This document shows, in pieces, positions 1 to 6,324 of a DNA stretch of 7,913 nt. Within the stretch, counting starts at the first letter, position 1. Every line of letters begins with the position of its first letter. The translations under genes were made by a program, and so were the position numbers. Below the pieces are notes generated by a model that was not told the DNA's origin, did no database searches, and saw nothing but the letters and a program-made list of their open reading frames with translations. The DNA comes from an uncultured Prevotella sp. (GTDB taxonomy: Bacteria; Bacteroidota; Bacteroidia; Bacteroidales; Bacteroidaceae), in assembly GCA_900542795.1 (NCBI GenBank), contig UQPD01000122.1, positions 1 to 7,913 on the forward strand, given 5' to 3'.

Positions 1-79
1 ATAGTTTGTATTACTTATTACCTATTACTTATTACTTGCAAACACATAGTTTGTAATACTTAATACTTAATACTTAAAA
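1..79. repeat. Two arrays of 7-bp tandem repeats, each led by the same 10-mer
   Basis: The 10-mer ATAGTTTGTA occurs at 1-10 and again at 46-55. The first copy runs into four units of ATTACTT (10-37; the second unit has a C for T change). The second runs into three units of AATACTT (55-75). Over 17 bases the two copies differ at one position (1-17 versus 46-62, T or A at the 11th base). The block is extremely AT-rich, has no ORF, and begins at the window edge, so it may continue upstream. It sits just before the comEC promoter. It resembles the short tandem heptamers found between genes in some bacteria. A role is not known from the sequence. Confidence 0.8.
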
Positions 80-119
80 TAATTAAATCTCTCTCGCTTA
101 TATTTTTTATGATTTTTTG

Positions 120-149
120 TTTGGGTTTCGTAACAAATCTTTATATTTG
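120..149 (+). promoter_or_regulatory. Bacteroidetes-type promoter of comEC
   Basis: A TTTG (-33 element) at 120-123 is followed after 18 bases by TATATTTG at 142-149, which fits the Bacteroidetes -7 consensus TAnnTTTG. An alternative TTTG at 116-119 would give a spacing of 22. Transcription would begin near 156, leaving a leader of about 60 nt before the ATG at 216. The leader has no obvious Shine-Dalgarno sequence, which is normal for this phylum. The call rests on motif match only. Confidence 0.6.
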
Positions 150-215
150 CATGGGAATTTGTTTTTAAACAAGTGTTTTAGAAATGTAGAATCAGAATTA
201 TTAGTATAACCTTCT

Positions 216-2537
216 ATGCCATTTCAACCAGTTCTTCCAGAGCCTCTTCCAGAATCTCCTTTTCGGCAGAGTCCACTTTTAATATTAGCTTTGCTCATGA
301 TTGTAGGTATTGTCATGGGATGGTGCTTTGTGGATTGGGTGAATTGGGGAACTTGGTGTATAGCAGGTGGAGTGTGTACGGTGTTGGCTTTGATTCTTTA
401 TTGGGTTGAAATATTTGGAGCGAAGAAAAATGTTTGGTGTTGGGGAGCTGCAGCATTATCCTTTGTTATGTATGGAGGAGCATGGTGTGTGTATTCCTTA
501 AATAATATAAGTGTGCAATGGCCGAAAGAGGTGCATACTTGGGAGGCTCGTGTTGTTAATGTGCAAAGGATGGATAGTACAGGGGTGGTTGTTGATGTGG
601 TGATGAAAGCTTATATGGATACCTTGCATAATAATCAACAGGCAACTTGTGCGCAACAATTTGTTAAGCATGTTGATAACTCGTTTTATGATAAGAAGGT
701 AAGAGTACGTTTGGAGAATGCAGCAACAAATAGTGTGATTGAGGGAGATGGCATCCTATTTCATGCAAGTGTGAATGGTGAGTTAAAGGCTCAAAACCCT
801 ACAGACTTTAATTATAGAAACTATTTACTAACGCATGGTATAAGCGGACAAGCGTATGTTCGAAATCAGTATTGGGTAAAGATGAGAGATGAGGGGGCGC
901 AACAGATGGGGTGGCGAAGTCAGTTGTTGCGTTATCGCAGAACGATGCTTCAAACCTATCGTAAATACATTCCAGATGCAAATGCTTTAGCGGTGATATC
1001 TGCTTTAACTTTGGGCGATAAATCATTGCTTCATCCAGGCTTGCGAGAAGTCTTTTCAGAAACAGGAACCAGTCATGTGTTGGCTCTTTCGGGTTTGCAC
1101 TTAGGTATCTTGTTCTTTTTGTTTAATGCGTTTTTAATTCGTCCCTTAGGTCGTCGTTCGCAGCGAATTGTGATGTCACTTTTTACGGTAGCTTGTTTGT
1201 GGACTTTTACCTTTTTAGCGGGTGCTCCATTGTCTTTACTACGCTCTGTAACGATGTTAACCATGGTGCAATTAGGCGTTATATTAAGACGTTCGCAAAA
1301 TGCTACGCTCAATAATTTGAGCTTGGCTGCTATTGTGTTGCTAATTGCTGATCCGCTATCTTTATTTGATGTAGGGTTTCAGCTCTCTTTCATGGCAGTA
1401 TTGTCAATACTTCTTTGTAATCAATATATATGGCAACGTTTCAGACTGCCTTTGTGGGAAAACGTGCCTTGGATAAGTACGTATAGTTGGAAACGGCGTA
1501 GTGACCTGTCGTGGAGGGAACATGTGTGTCTCAATATTTATCCATTGTGCAAGCACGCGCTTAAAAAGCATACCTATTTATTTTTCAGAAACAAGATATT
1601 CCCCTTTATAACGGTTAGTTTAAGTGCGCAATGGGGAACAATGCCTTTGATTATATCCTATTTCCACTTGATAACCCCTTATGCTTTTATAGCTAATTTT
1701 GTGGTTATACCTTCGGCAATGGTATTGCTTTCATCGTCAGTCGTATTTTTTGCACTTCCCATAGTCTGTGTTCAGACTTTTGTTGCAAAGGTTATGCAAT
1801 ATGTTTTGCAATTCATGACAGCAACATTGACCCAAATGTCGCATTTGCCTTTAGCTACGATTAGGGTTTACCTTTCAGCCTTTTTGCCTTGGCTTATCAT
1901 TATATTACCCATTTGTTTATACATTTATGCAAACGTGCGTTATCGTTCGCAGCGTAGATGGGCAGTGGCAATGTTCTTCGTATTCTTGACTTTGGGTGTA
2001 ACCATTGAAGTTCATCAGCGTTATGCGCAACGCGTAGTGCCGCAACTATGTGTTTATAAAATGCCGCGTGCTACATCTATTCATTTTGTGCATTCTGCTA
2101 AAACGTCTTATCTCTACCTATCTTCAGTCTCAGACACAACTCGTCAGCGGATGCTTTATCTTAAAGAACATTATTTTGCACCTCACCATATGGCTGAGCC
2201 ACAGCAACTTCCTTGTCGAGACGTATATAAAAATAAATATATTGCTTATAATAACCAGGCTTTTATTTTTCATCATAAAAGCGTGTATTTACTCAAACAC
2301 AATGTGTTTCGGAAAAAAAGAGCTGTAAAAGAAGTAATAAATGTTGACTTTCTGATTGTAGGCTTTGGTTGTTGGAAGTCCCTTCAAGACGTATACACCT
2401 TGGTTCGTCCACATCAAGTGATATTGTCATCAGATTTGCCTTATCGCATGCGCCAGTTATGGAAAGCACAGTGTGTAAAGGCTCGCATCCCCTGTCATGA
2501 TGTCAATGAGCAAGGAGCTTTTATGTGTAAATTATGA
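216..2537 (+). CDS. comEC: ComEC/Rec2-family DNA-uptake channel
   Basis: This 773-residue multi-pass inner-membrane protein matches ComEC, the channel thought to carry single-stranded DNA into the cytoplasm during natural transformation. After a proline-rich N-terminus there are hydrophobic segments at about 20-95, then a soluble DUF4131/OB-like region with the typical FNYRNYL motif (198-204). The competence domain follows, with ALTLGDKS (263-270) and ALSGLHLG (290-297) and about eight more hydrophobic segments up to residue 595. The C-terminal 170 residues sit where many ComEC proteins carry a metallo-beta-lactamase-like nuclease domain, but no HxHxDH metal motif is visible, so this part is short and probably without catalytic metals. 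The gene is transcribed alone and ends at a hairpin shared with cysD. The start at 216 is the only one that keeps the whole first membrane segment with an upstream promoter. Family assignment is firm; actual competence of the organism is not shown. Confidence 0.93.
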   Translation: MPFQPVLPEPLPESPFRQSPLLILALLMIVGIVMGWCFVDWVNWGTWCIAGGVCTVLALILYWVEIFGAKKNVWCWGAAALSFVMYGGAWCVYSLNNISVQWPKEVHTWEARVVNVQRMDSTGVVVDVVMKAYMDTLHNNQQATCAQQFVKHVDNSFYDKKVRVRLENAATNSVIEGDGILFHASVNGELKAQNPTDFNYRNYLLTHGISGQAYVRNQYWVKMRDEGAQQMGWRSQLLRYRRTMLQTYRKYIPDANALAVISALTLGDKSLLHPGLREVFSETGTSHVLALSGLHLGILFFLFNAFLIRPLGRRSQRIVMSLFTVACLWTFTFLAGAPLSLLRSVTMLTMVQLGVILRRSQNATLNNLSLAAIVLLIADPLSLFDVGFQLSFMAVLSILLCNQYIWQRFRLPLWENVPWISTYSWKRRSDLSWREHVCLNIYPLCKHALKKHTYLFFRNKIFPFITVSLSAQWGTMPLIISYFHLITPYAFIANFVVIPSAMVLLSSSVVFFALPIVCVQTFVAKVMQYVLQFMTATLTQMSHLPLATIRVYLSAFLPWLIIILPICLYIYANVRYRSQRRWAVAMFFVFLTLGVTIEVHQRYAQRVVPQLCVYKMPRATSIHFVHSAKTSYLYLSSVSDTTRQRMLYLKEHYFAPHHMAEPQQLPCRDVYKNKYIAYNNQAFIFHHKSVYLLKHNVFRKKRAVKEVINVDFLIVGFGCWKSLQDVYTLVRPHQVILSSDLPYRMRQLWKAQCVKARIPCHDVNEQGAFMCKL

Positions 2538-2551
2538 AAAGGCAATATGAA

Positions 2552-2584
2552 AAAAGAGCATGCAAAGTGTCTGCATGCTCTTTT
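2552..2584. terminator. Bidirectional intrinsic terminator between comEC and cysD
   Basis: A perfect 13-bp stem is formed by 2552-2564 and 2572-2584 with a 7-nt loop (2565-2571). The core palindrome is GAGCATGCA/TGCATGCTC. The stem is flanked by an A-run on the left and a T-run on the right, so it gives a U-tract on either strand: four Us for comEC and six for cysD. It lies 14 bp after the comEC stop and 19 bp after the cysD stop, as expected for convergent genes sharing one terminator. Confidence 0.88.
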
Positions 2585-2603
2585 CCATTCAATGTAGTAT
2601 GTT

Positions 2604-3515
2604 TTAGAAATATCCTTCGCGTTTCTTTTGTTCCATAGAAGCATCTTGGTCAAAGTCGATGACGCGTGTGGTACGTTCACTCTTGGTAGTAGTCATCATT
2701 TCTTCCACAATCTTCTCGATGGTATCAGCTTCACTCTCGATAGCACCTGTAAGCGGCCAGCAGCCAAGTGTACGGAAACGAATTTTGCGCATTTCAATCT
2801 TGTCGCGGTATTCTGCGGGCAAGCGGTCATCATCGGGCATAATTAACTGTCCGTCAATTTCAACAACGGGACGTTCTTTAGCAAAATAAAGCGGAACGAT
2901 AGGAATATTTTCAAGACGAATATATTGCCAAATGTCCAACTCCGTCCAGTTGCTCAAAGGGAACACGCGGATACTCTCTCCTTTGTGTACACGCGCATTG
3001 TAAATATCCCAAAGTTCAGGACGTTGGTTTTTAGGGTCCCATTGATGGAATTGGTCGCGGAAAGAGAAAATACGTTCTTTGGCGCGGCTTTTTTCTTCAT
3101 CACGACGTGCACCGCCAAAGGCAGCATCAAAGTGGTGCTTGTCAAGACCCGCTTTGAGAGCTTGCGTCTTCATAAGGTCGGTGTGTACCTTTGAGCCATG
3201 TGTGAACGGACCAACACCAGCTTTAAAAGCCTCCATATTACTCTCAACAATGAGATTCCATCCGTGTTCTTTAGCATACCAATCGCGAAATTTAATCATT
3301 TCCTTAAATTTCCACTTAGAGTCGATGTGCATTAAAGGAAAAGGCGGACGACCTGGAGCGAAAGCTTTTTCTGCCAAACGCACCATAACACTTGAATCCT
3401 TACCAATGCTATAAAGCATTACAGGATTTTCGAATTCCGCAGCCACTTCGCGGATGATGTGAATTGACTCAGCCTCGAGTTCTTTAAGGTGGCTTAAGCT
3501 ATAATTCTCTGTCAT
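2604..3515 (-). CDS. cysD: Sulfate adenylyltransferase subunit 2 (ATP sulfurylase, CysD)
   Basis: The 303-residue product is full length compared with E. coli CysD (302) and closely similar along its whole length. It joins ATP and sulfate to make adenosine 5'-phosphosulfate (APS) and normally needs the GTPase CysN as partner. Visible landmarks are the PP-loop SIGKDSS (36-42), GGARRDEEKSRAKER (134-148), LSNWTELDIWQYI (187-199), RFRTLGCWPLTGA (246-258) and the conserved C-terminal GYF. The ATG at 3515 is chosen because homology begins there; an in-frame GTG at 3572 would add 19 unrelated residues and lies upstream of the predicted transcription start. The leader AAAGAGAA is a purine-rich stretch before the ATG. 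The gene has its own promoter and terminator, so it appears monocistronic, whereas cysD is usually next to cysN and often cysC. The APS may feed cysteine synthesis or PAPS-dependent sulfation; the window does not say which. Confidence 0.97.
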   Translation of the reverse strand: MTENYSLSHLKELEAESIHIIREVAAEFENPVMLYSIGKDSSVMVRLAEKAFAPGRPPFPLMHIDSKWKFKEMIKFRDWYAKEHGWNLIVESNMEAFKAGVGPFTHGSKVHTDLMKTQALKAGLDKHHFDAAFGGARRDEEKSRAKERIFSFRDQFHQWDPKNQRPELWDIYNARVHKGESIRVFPLSNWTELDIWQYIRLENIPIVPLYFAKERPVVEIDGQLIMPDDDRLPAEYRDKIEMRKIRFRTLGCWPLTGAIESEADTIEKIVEEMMTTTKSERTTRVIDFDQDASMEQKKREGYF

Positions 3516-3574
3516 TTTTATTCTCTTTGAAGCTTGCAAGGCAAAAAAATGCGTTGCAATTTTTATTTTCACGG

Positions 3575-3582
3575 CAAAGGTA
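3575..3582 (-). promoter_or_regulatory. -7 box of the cysD promoter
   Basis: Read on the minus strand this is TACCTTTG, a full match to the Bacteroidetes -7 consensus TAnnTTTG. It would start transcription near 3568 and give a leader of about 50 nt before the cysD ATG. No clear TTG-type -33 element is found at the usual distance, so the promoter may be weak or need an activator. Confidence 0.5.
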
Positions 3583-3604
3583 AGGTTTTTTCCGCGAAAA
3601 TACT

Positions 3605-3612
3605 TACTTTTG
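3605..3612 (+). promoter_or_regulatory. -7 box of the glycosyltransferase-led gene cluster
   Basis: TACTTTTG matches TAnnTTTG on the plus strand. Transcription would start near 3619 and leave a leader of about 28 nt before the ATG at 3647. The T-run at 3585-3591 is the only candidate upstream element and is a poor -33 match. The box lies only 22 bp from the oppositely facing cysD -7 box, so the two promoters must share their upstream DNA. Confidence 0.45.
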
Positions 3613-3646
3613 TGCCATTACATTTATAATATTGTTATTTGCCGTA

Positions 3647-4363
3647 ATGAAAGAATTGCACATCATTACCCCTGTAAAGGACTCGATAGACTCAACACTT
3701 GTCACCGTGAAGGCTGTGCTTAACAGTCATCTCACGATGCCACACACATATACCGTATATAATGACTTTTCTACGCCCGAGAATACATTGCGCCTCGAAC
3801 AAGCCGCAGCCGACTTGGGATTTAGACTGGTTAATTTGAGCGACCTAACGCAGCATCCCTCGCCTAATTATTTATTAGTGCTTCAACGTACCCAACGTGA
3901 GGCGATTGAGGCAGATGCGGCTTTGTGTATTGTGGAGAGCGACGTAGTGGTAAGTTCCGATACGCTTCAAGCTTTGTATGAAGGTGCACAGCAACGTTCT
4001 GATTGTGGCATTGCCGCAGCCGTTACGGTTGATGATGAAGGAGAGGTGAATTATCCTTATCTCTTTGCCAAAAAATTAGAGAAGGGCGTGTTGGAAACAA
4101 AAAAGCACTGCAGCTTTTGCTGTTCATTGCTTACACCCAAATTTTTGCGTGCGTTTTCTTTTACTGAACTCAATCCTGAGAAGAATTGGTTTGATGTGAC
4201 CATCTCTCATGAGTCGCGTCAACGCGGATTTCGTAATTACCTTTTTACTTCACATCCGGTAATTCACCGTCCGCATCAAAGTCGTCCGTGGAAGCAACTT
4301 AAGTACAAAAATCCTTTGAAGTACTATTGGTTGAAATTCACCCGTGGACTCGATAAAATTTAA
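3647..4363 (+). CDS. Small GT2-like (GT-A fold) glycosyltransferase
   Basis: This 238-residue soluble protein looks like a family 2 glycosyltransferase, which moves a sugar from a nucleotide donor to a glycan, lipid or protein acceptor. The N-terminus (HIITPVKDS, about 5-13) is a typical first GT-A strand. NDFST (39-43) stands where GT2 enzymes have NDGST. ESD (97-99), after a hydrophobic strand, fits the metal-binding DXD position, and the WFD-containing stretch near 181-189 may hold the acceptor or base region. A Cys cluster (155, 158, 159) is unusual. There is no signal peptide or membrane anchor, but the C-terminus (208-235) is basic and aromatic and could touch the membrane. The ATG at 3647 is preferred over a TTG at 3632 since homology-like sequence begins there. 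It ends with TAATAA and is followed after 14 bp by the isomerase gene. Donor and acceptor cannot be told. Confidence 0.75.
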   Translation: MKELHIITPVKDSIDSTLVTVKAVLNSHLTMPHTYTVYNDFSTPENTLRLEQAAADLGFRLVNLSDLTQHPSPNYLLVLQRTQREAIEADAALCIVESDVVVSSDTLQALYEGAQQRSDCGIAAAVTVDDEGEVNYPYLFAKKLEKGVLETKKHCSFCCSLLTPKFLRAFSFTELNPEKNWFDVTISHESRQRGFRNYLFTSHPVIHRPHQSRPWKQLKYKNPLKYYWLKFTRGLDKI

Positions 4364-4377
4364 TAAGACAAGCAGCA

Positions 4378-5076
4378 ATGAAAAACTTGAAGCTATACAT
4401 AACGCTTGTAGTGGCACTGCTCTTGGGTAGTTTGAGTCATGCAATGGCGCAGACCGACACCTTAGAACACGAGGTGTTGCTTGAAACAACAATGGGGAAT
4501 ATCCGCGTAAAGCTTTTCAACGATACCCCCATACATCGTGACAATTTCCTGAAGTTAGTGAAACGAGGGTTTTATGATGGATTACTCTTTCATCGTGTAA
4601 TTCCCGATTTCATGATACAAGCGGGTGATTCAGCCAGTCGTACGGCAAAGGAAGGTGAATTGCTTGGCGATTCTCCCGAGCCCTATACACTTCCGGCAGA
4701 AATACATTATCCGCAACATTTTCATCGTCGCGGAGCTTTGGCAGCAGCGCGTGAGGCTGATGCAGAAAATCCAGAGCGTCGTTCGTCTTATTCACAATTC
4801 TACATTGTGACAGGTGCCATCTTTACAGATGATGGGCTTGACCAGATGCAAGAACGACTGGATGCAGCTACTCAAGGCACCATAAAACTATCACCTAAGA
4901 TAAGGGAGGTGTATAGAACCTTTGGAGGTGCTCCCCATCTTGATGGACAATACACCATCTTTGGCGAAGTTATTGAAGGCTTTGATGTTACCGATTTAAT
5001 ACAGTGGGCAGGACGTGATGAAAACAATCGTCCTTTCGATGACATACGTATCATTCGTGCCACGGTAGTGAAATGA
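4378..5076 (+). CDS. Secreted cyclophilin-type peptidyl-prolyl cis-trans isomerase
   Basis: The 232-residue protein has a signal peptide (basic start, hydrophobic core 6-19, AMA at 22-24 with probable cleavage before Gln25) and no lipobox, so it should act in the periplasm. There it would catalyse cis-trans isomerisation at proline and help exported proteins fold. The cyclophilin domain fills the rest: FHRVIPDFMIQAGD (71-84) contains the catalytic Arg73, followed by GALAAAR (119-125), SQFYIV (139-144) and HLDGQYTIFGEVIEG (187-201). About 40 residues (145-186), partly helical and charged, separate SQFYIV from HLDG, longer than in E. coli cyclophilins; this insertion is a pattern I associate with Bacteroidetes homologues. 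The usual drug-binding Trp before LDG is a His here (187). It follows the glycosyltransferase gene closely and is likely co-transcribed with it. Family is certain; client proteins are unknown. Confidence 0.93.
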   Translation: MKNLKLYITLVVALLLGSLSHAMAQTDTLEHEVLLETTMGNIRVKLFNDTPIHRDNFLKLVKRGFYDGLLFHRVIPDFMIQAGDSASRTAKEGELLGDSPEPYTLPAEIHYPQHFHRRGALAAAREADAENPERRSSYSQFYIVTGAIFTDDGLDQMQERLDAATQGTIKLSPKIREVYRTFGGAPHLDGQYTIFGEVIEGFDVTDLIQWAGRDENNRPFDDIRIIRATVVK

Positions 5077-5116
5077 GAAATACCTTTTTTAAAGAAAACC
5101 ATTAAACCATACTATT

Positions 5117-6274
5117 ATGATAAAGAAAAACCTTATCGTTGCTGGTTTCATGACATTTGCTTGTGTCACAACCGCCTTGGCTGATGGTGGACATATCTTT
5201 CCCGTAGAAGGAAAGACCTACCTCATCCATCGTTTCAACAACGAAAATTCTTACATCTACGAGAGTGGAACCTCGCTTTTCGCCTCGCCCAAGACAAACA
5301 CGCAAAGACAGTATTGGCAATTTATTCCTACCGAAAAAGAAAATTGCTACTACATTCAAAACGTTACTTCAAAAAAATACATACAAAGCACCTGTACGGC
5401 AGAGAATGCCCAAATCAAGGTAGGAGCTACACCCGTTGAAATCGAGGTGAAGGTGAATAACACCAATGGTGCAGCCCCCAAGGGCTACTACTACATCTGT
5501 AGTACGGACCAAACCATAGACACTTCGAAGGATGGTTCATTAGGACTGAACTATCAGGAGTCAACGGGCAAGGTTGTAGCTTATCACATTCGTTTTAATC
5601 GTGGCAATTCCTATTGGGATATTGTTGAAAGCAAATACGATTACGAAGCACCCGCTCCCATTGAACGTTCAGAATATAGCAAACGTTTAGGCGTATACAT
5701 TCTGCCCTGTGGCGAACAAGGCGATGCTTATCTGAAGTCGCTTACCGTCTCGGGCGAAAAAACAGCTGTGCTTCATCCCATGAATTATACCTCAGCAGCA
5801 AAGCCTTCGGGCTATTATGCCATGGTGCGTAAAGATTCTATAGGTGTTGTACCTGGCACAACCTTTGTGCTGAATTATGAGGCAGCCAATTTGGGGAAAG
5901 ATTACACCGTGACTGCTTATTTCGATTGGAACCATGATGGTATCTTCGAAACAGCACACAGCTTTATGAACGAAGCCAACGGACAAGCTGAAATCAGCGT
6001 ACCTGCCGATGCTGCATTAGGAAAAGGACGCATGCGTGTTCGCATCAACGATAATGGTATGGACGAAGCAGACGAGGATGTACACGGACAAACTTACGAC
6101 TTCCAGTTGTTTACCCTCAAGTCTAACATCTCAACGGGGGTTAGTCAGGCCACACTCCATCCTCAAGTAAAGCAGACTAACAAGCAAACTTATGCTGTTG
6201 ATGGTCGACGCGTAAAAAACAATAAGCACCTGAAAGGTGTATTTATTCAAGGTGGCGTGAAGGTGGTAAAATAA
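5117..6274 (+). CDS. Secreted ricin-like / GEVED-like domain protein
   Basis: This 385-residue protein has a signal peptide (core 6-20, ALA at 20-22). Residues about 28-172 look like a beta-trefoil (ricin-type) lectin region: repeated short strands rich in aromatic residues, with QYWQF (65-69) and SYWDI (165-169) resembling QxW repeats. A second part, about 215-335, resembles a GEVED domain: a calcium-loop-like DWNHDG (270-275), ISVPADA (293-299) and GRMRVRI (304-310). The GEVEDY signature itself is replaced by HGQTYDFQL (324-331). The last 27 residues, YAVDGRRV ... KGVFIQGGVKVVK (359-385), resemble the short C-terminal tails of Bacteroidales exported proteins, some used for type IX secretion. 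I infer a surface or secreted carbohydrate-binding role. No catalytic motif is visible. It lies 40 bp after the isomerase gene and 50 bp before the sulfatase gene, so a functional link to the sulfatase is plausible but unproven. Confidence 0.7.
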   Translation: MIKKNLIVAGFMTFACVTTALADGGHIFPVEGKTYLIHRFNNENSYIYESGTSLFASPKTNTQRQYWQFIPTEKENCYYIQNVTSKKYIQSTCTAENAQIKVGATPVEIEVKVNNTNGAAPKGYYYICSTDQTIDTSKDGSLGLNYQESTGKVVAYHIRFNRGNSYWDIVESKYDYEAPAPIERSEYSKRLGVYILPCGEQGDAYLKSLTVSGEKTAVLHPMNYTSAAKPSGYYAMVRKDSIGVVPGTTFVLNYEAANLGKDYTVTAYFDWNHDGIFETAHSFMNEANGQAEISVPADAALGKGRMRVRINDNGMDEADEDVHGQTYDFQLFTLKSNISTGVSQATLHPQVKQTNKQTYAVDGRRVKNNKHLKGVFIQGGVKVVK

Positions 6275-6284
6275 ACTTCAGCTA

Positions 6285-6305
6285 ACATCCCACATCCTAC
6301 ATCCT
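6285..6305 (+). repeat. Three tandem 7-bp units in the sulfatase leader
   Basis: Units ACATCCC, ACATCCT and ACATCCT run head to tail at 6285-6291, 6292-6298 and 6299-6305. They fill much of the 50-bp gap before the sulfatase and end 19 bases upstream of its ATG. The unit length equals that of the arrays at 1-79 although the sequence differs. A gain or loss of one unit would change the spacing in front of the gene, but no effect is known. Confidence 0.75.
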
Positions 6306-6324
6306 TTAAAAACACATACACAAC

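Noticed and set aside
1..79. A CRISPR array
   Set aside because: The repeat units are 7 bp in direct tandem with no spacers of constant length and no cas gene nearby.
2050..2328. A 92-codon open frame on the plus strand inside comEC
   Set aside because: It overlaps the C-terminal part of an intact ComEC in another frame, is rich in Ile/Leu/Thr from AT-rich codons, and shows no domain or start signal.
2604..3414. Several open frames on the plus strand opposite cysD
   Set aside because: They are antisense to a strongly conserved gene, and their translations look like shadows with no recognisable motif.
3516..3572. A 19-residue N-terminal extension of CysD from a GTG at 3572
   Set aside because: It lies upstream of the predicted transcription start and lacks similarity to CysD; the ATG at 3515 fits the family length exactly.
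5081..5088. TACCTTTT as a -7 box for the GEVED-like gene
   Set aside because: The last base of TAnnTTTG is wrong and no -33 element lies upstream, so read-through from the isomerase gene is simpler.
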